A stretch of DNA of 5,918 nt from Dysgonamonadaceae bacterium (GTDB taxonomy: Bacteria > Bacteroidota > Bacteroidia > Bacteroidales > Azobacteroidaceae): NCBI GenBank assembly GCA_031287395.1, contig JAITTA010000147.1:1-5918 (forward strand), written 5' to 3'. Position 1 is the first letter of the stretch. Each line of letters starts with the position of its first letter. The translations under genes were made by a program, and so were the position numbers. Below the pieces are notes generated by a model, which did not search any database, was not told the DNA's origin, and saw only the letters and a program-made list of their open reading frames with translations. Of the stretch, positions 5,580-5,918 are shown piece by piece.

Positions 5580-5918
5580 TTAAATGGAATGAAGGGCATT
5601 TTCAATATCTTGTTTTAAATCTTCGGAATCTTCCAATCCGACAGAAAAACGAATGAGATCATCTTCAATTCCAATTACCTTTTTCATGTCCGAAGAAAAT
5701 GTTCCGTATATTGTTGACTCCGGGTGTATAGCTAAAGTCTTGTTGTCGAATAAGTTGGTCGCCCGGCGAATGATTTTCAATGCATCCATGAATTTGAAAC
5801 AAGCCTCTTTATTCCCCAGATTAATAGTAAACATGGCACCCGGACTACCGGTAAACATCCGGTCTGAGATTCCTTTATACGGGGAATCTTTTAATTGGGG
5901 GTAATTTGACTTCCGGAC
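5580..5918 (-). CDS. Cys/Met metabolism PLP-dependent enzyme, C-terminal part (O-acetylhomoserine sulfhydrylase-like)
   Basis: Only the last 112 residues are inside the window; the gene runs off the right edge, and the ATG whose complement ends at 5858 is an internal methionine. The frame stays open through 20 more codons to the edge, and these read NYPQLKDSPYKGISDRMFTG, a normal piece of the family. The segment ALKIIRRATNLFDNKTLAIHP followed by ESTIYGTF, and the end FSVGLEDSEDLKQDIENAL, are the C-terminal small-domain signatures of the cystathionine gamma-synthase / O-acetylhomoserine sulfhydrylase / methionine gamma-lyase group. The catalytic lysine and substrate-determining residues lie outside, so the exact reaction cannot be fixed; an O-acetylhomoserine sulfhydrylase (MetY-like) or gamma-lyase is most likely. 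It ends with TAA, 52 bp before the regulator gene. Confidence 0.88.
   Translation of the reverse strand, partial: VRKSNYPQLKDSPYKGISDRMFTGSPGAMFTINLGNKEACFKFMDALKIIRRATNLFDNKTLAIHPESTIYGTFSSDMKKVIGIEDDLIRFSVGLEDSEDLKQDIENALHSI

Overview
The window looks like chromosomal DNA from an anaerobic member of the Bacteroidota, most likely the order Bacteroidales. Three things point there. NrdD, NrdG and the LuxR-type regulator all resemble, as I remember them, the versions typical of Bacteroides and relatives. The start regions are A/T-rich without strong Shine-Dalgarno sites. Two upstream regions carry TAnnTTTG-like -7 boxes, the element used by the Bacteroidota primary sigma factor. I see no phage, transposon, CRISPR or tRNA/rRNA sequence.

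Layout: positions 13-735 (minus) encode a pirin-family bicupin. Its upstream region holds an imperfect tandem repeat (741-791) and a perfect 16-bp palindrome (785-800). A 518-bp divergent intergenic region follows. On the plus strand it carries a promoter-like element near 946-953 and a clear cobalamin (B12) riboswitch at about 960-1135, with a possible competing helix reaching 1180. Then comes the anaerobic class III ribonucleotide reductase operon: nrdD (1254-3344) and nrdG (3322-3804), overlapping by 23 nt. nrdD is interrupted by one in-frame TAA at 1701-1703, followed directly by an ATG, giving a 149-residue ATP-cone fragment and a 546-residue catalytic fragment. Next is cysK (3900-4847, plus) with its own promoter. 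It converges on a NarL/LuxR-type response regulator (4871-5527, minus), with a stem-loop over both stop codons. The window ends in the C-terminal part of a Cys/Met-metabolism PLP enzyme (5580-5918, minus).

How the parts work together: B12-bound riboswitch RNA would be expected to lower expression of the B12-independent reductase NrdDG. This makes sense if the organism also encodes a B12-dependent class II enzyme (NrdJ), which is not in this window. CysK and the PLP enzyme both handle sulfur amino acids, and the orphan regulator sits between them, directly downstream of the PLP enzyme gene. The most notable features are the riboswitch control of nrdDG and the single nonsense codon in nrdD. Neither amounts to clear evidence of a wholly new system.
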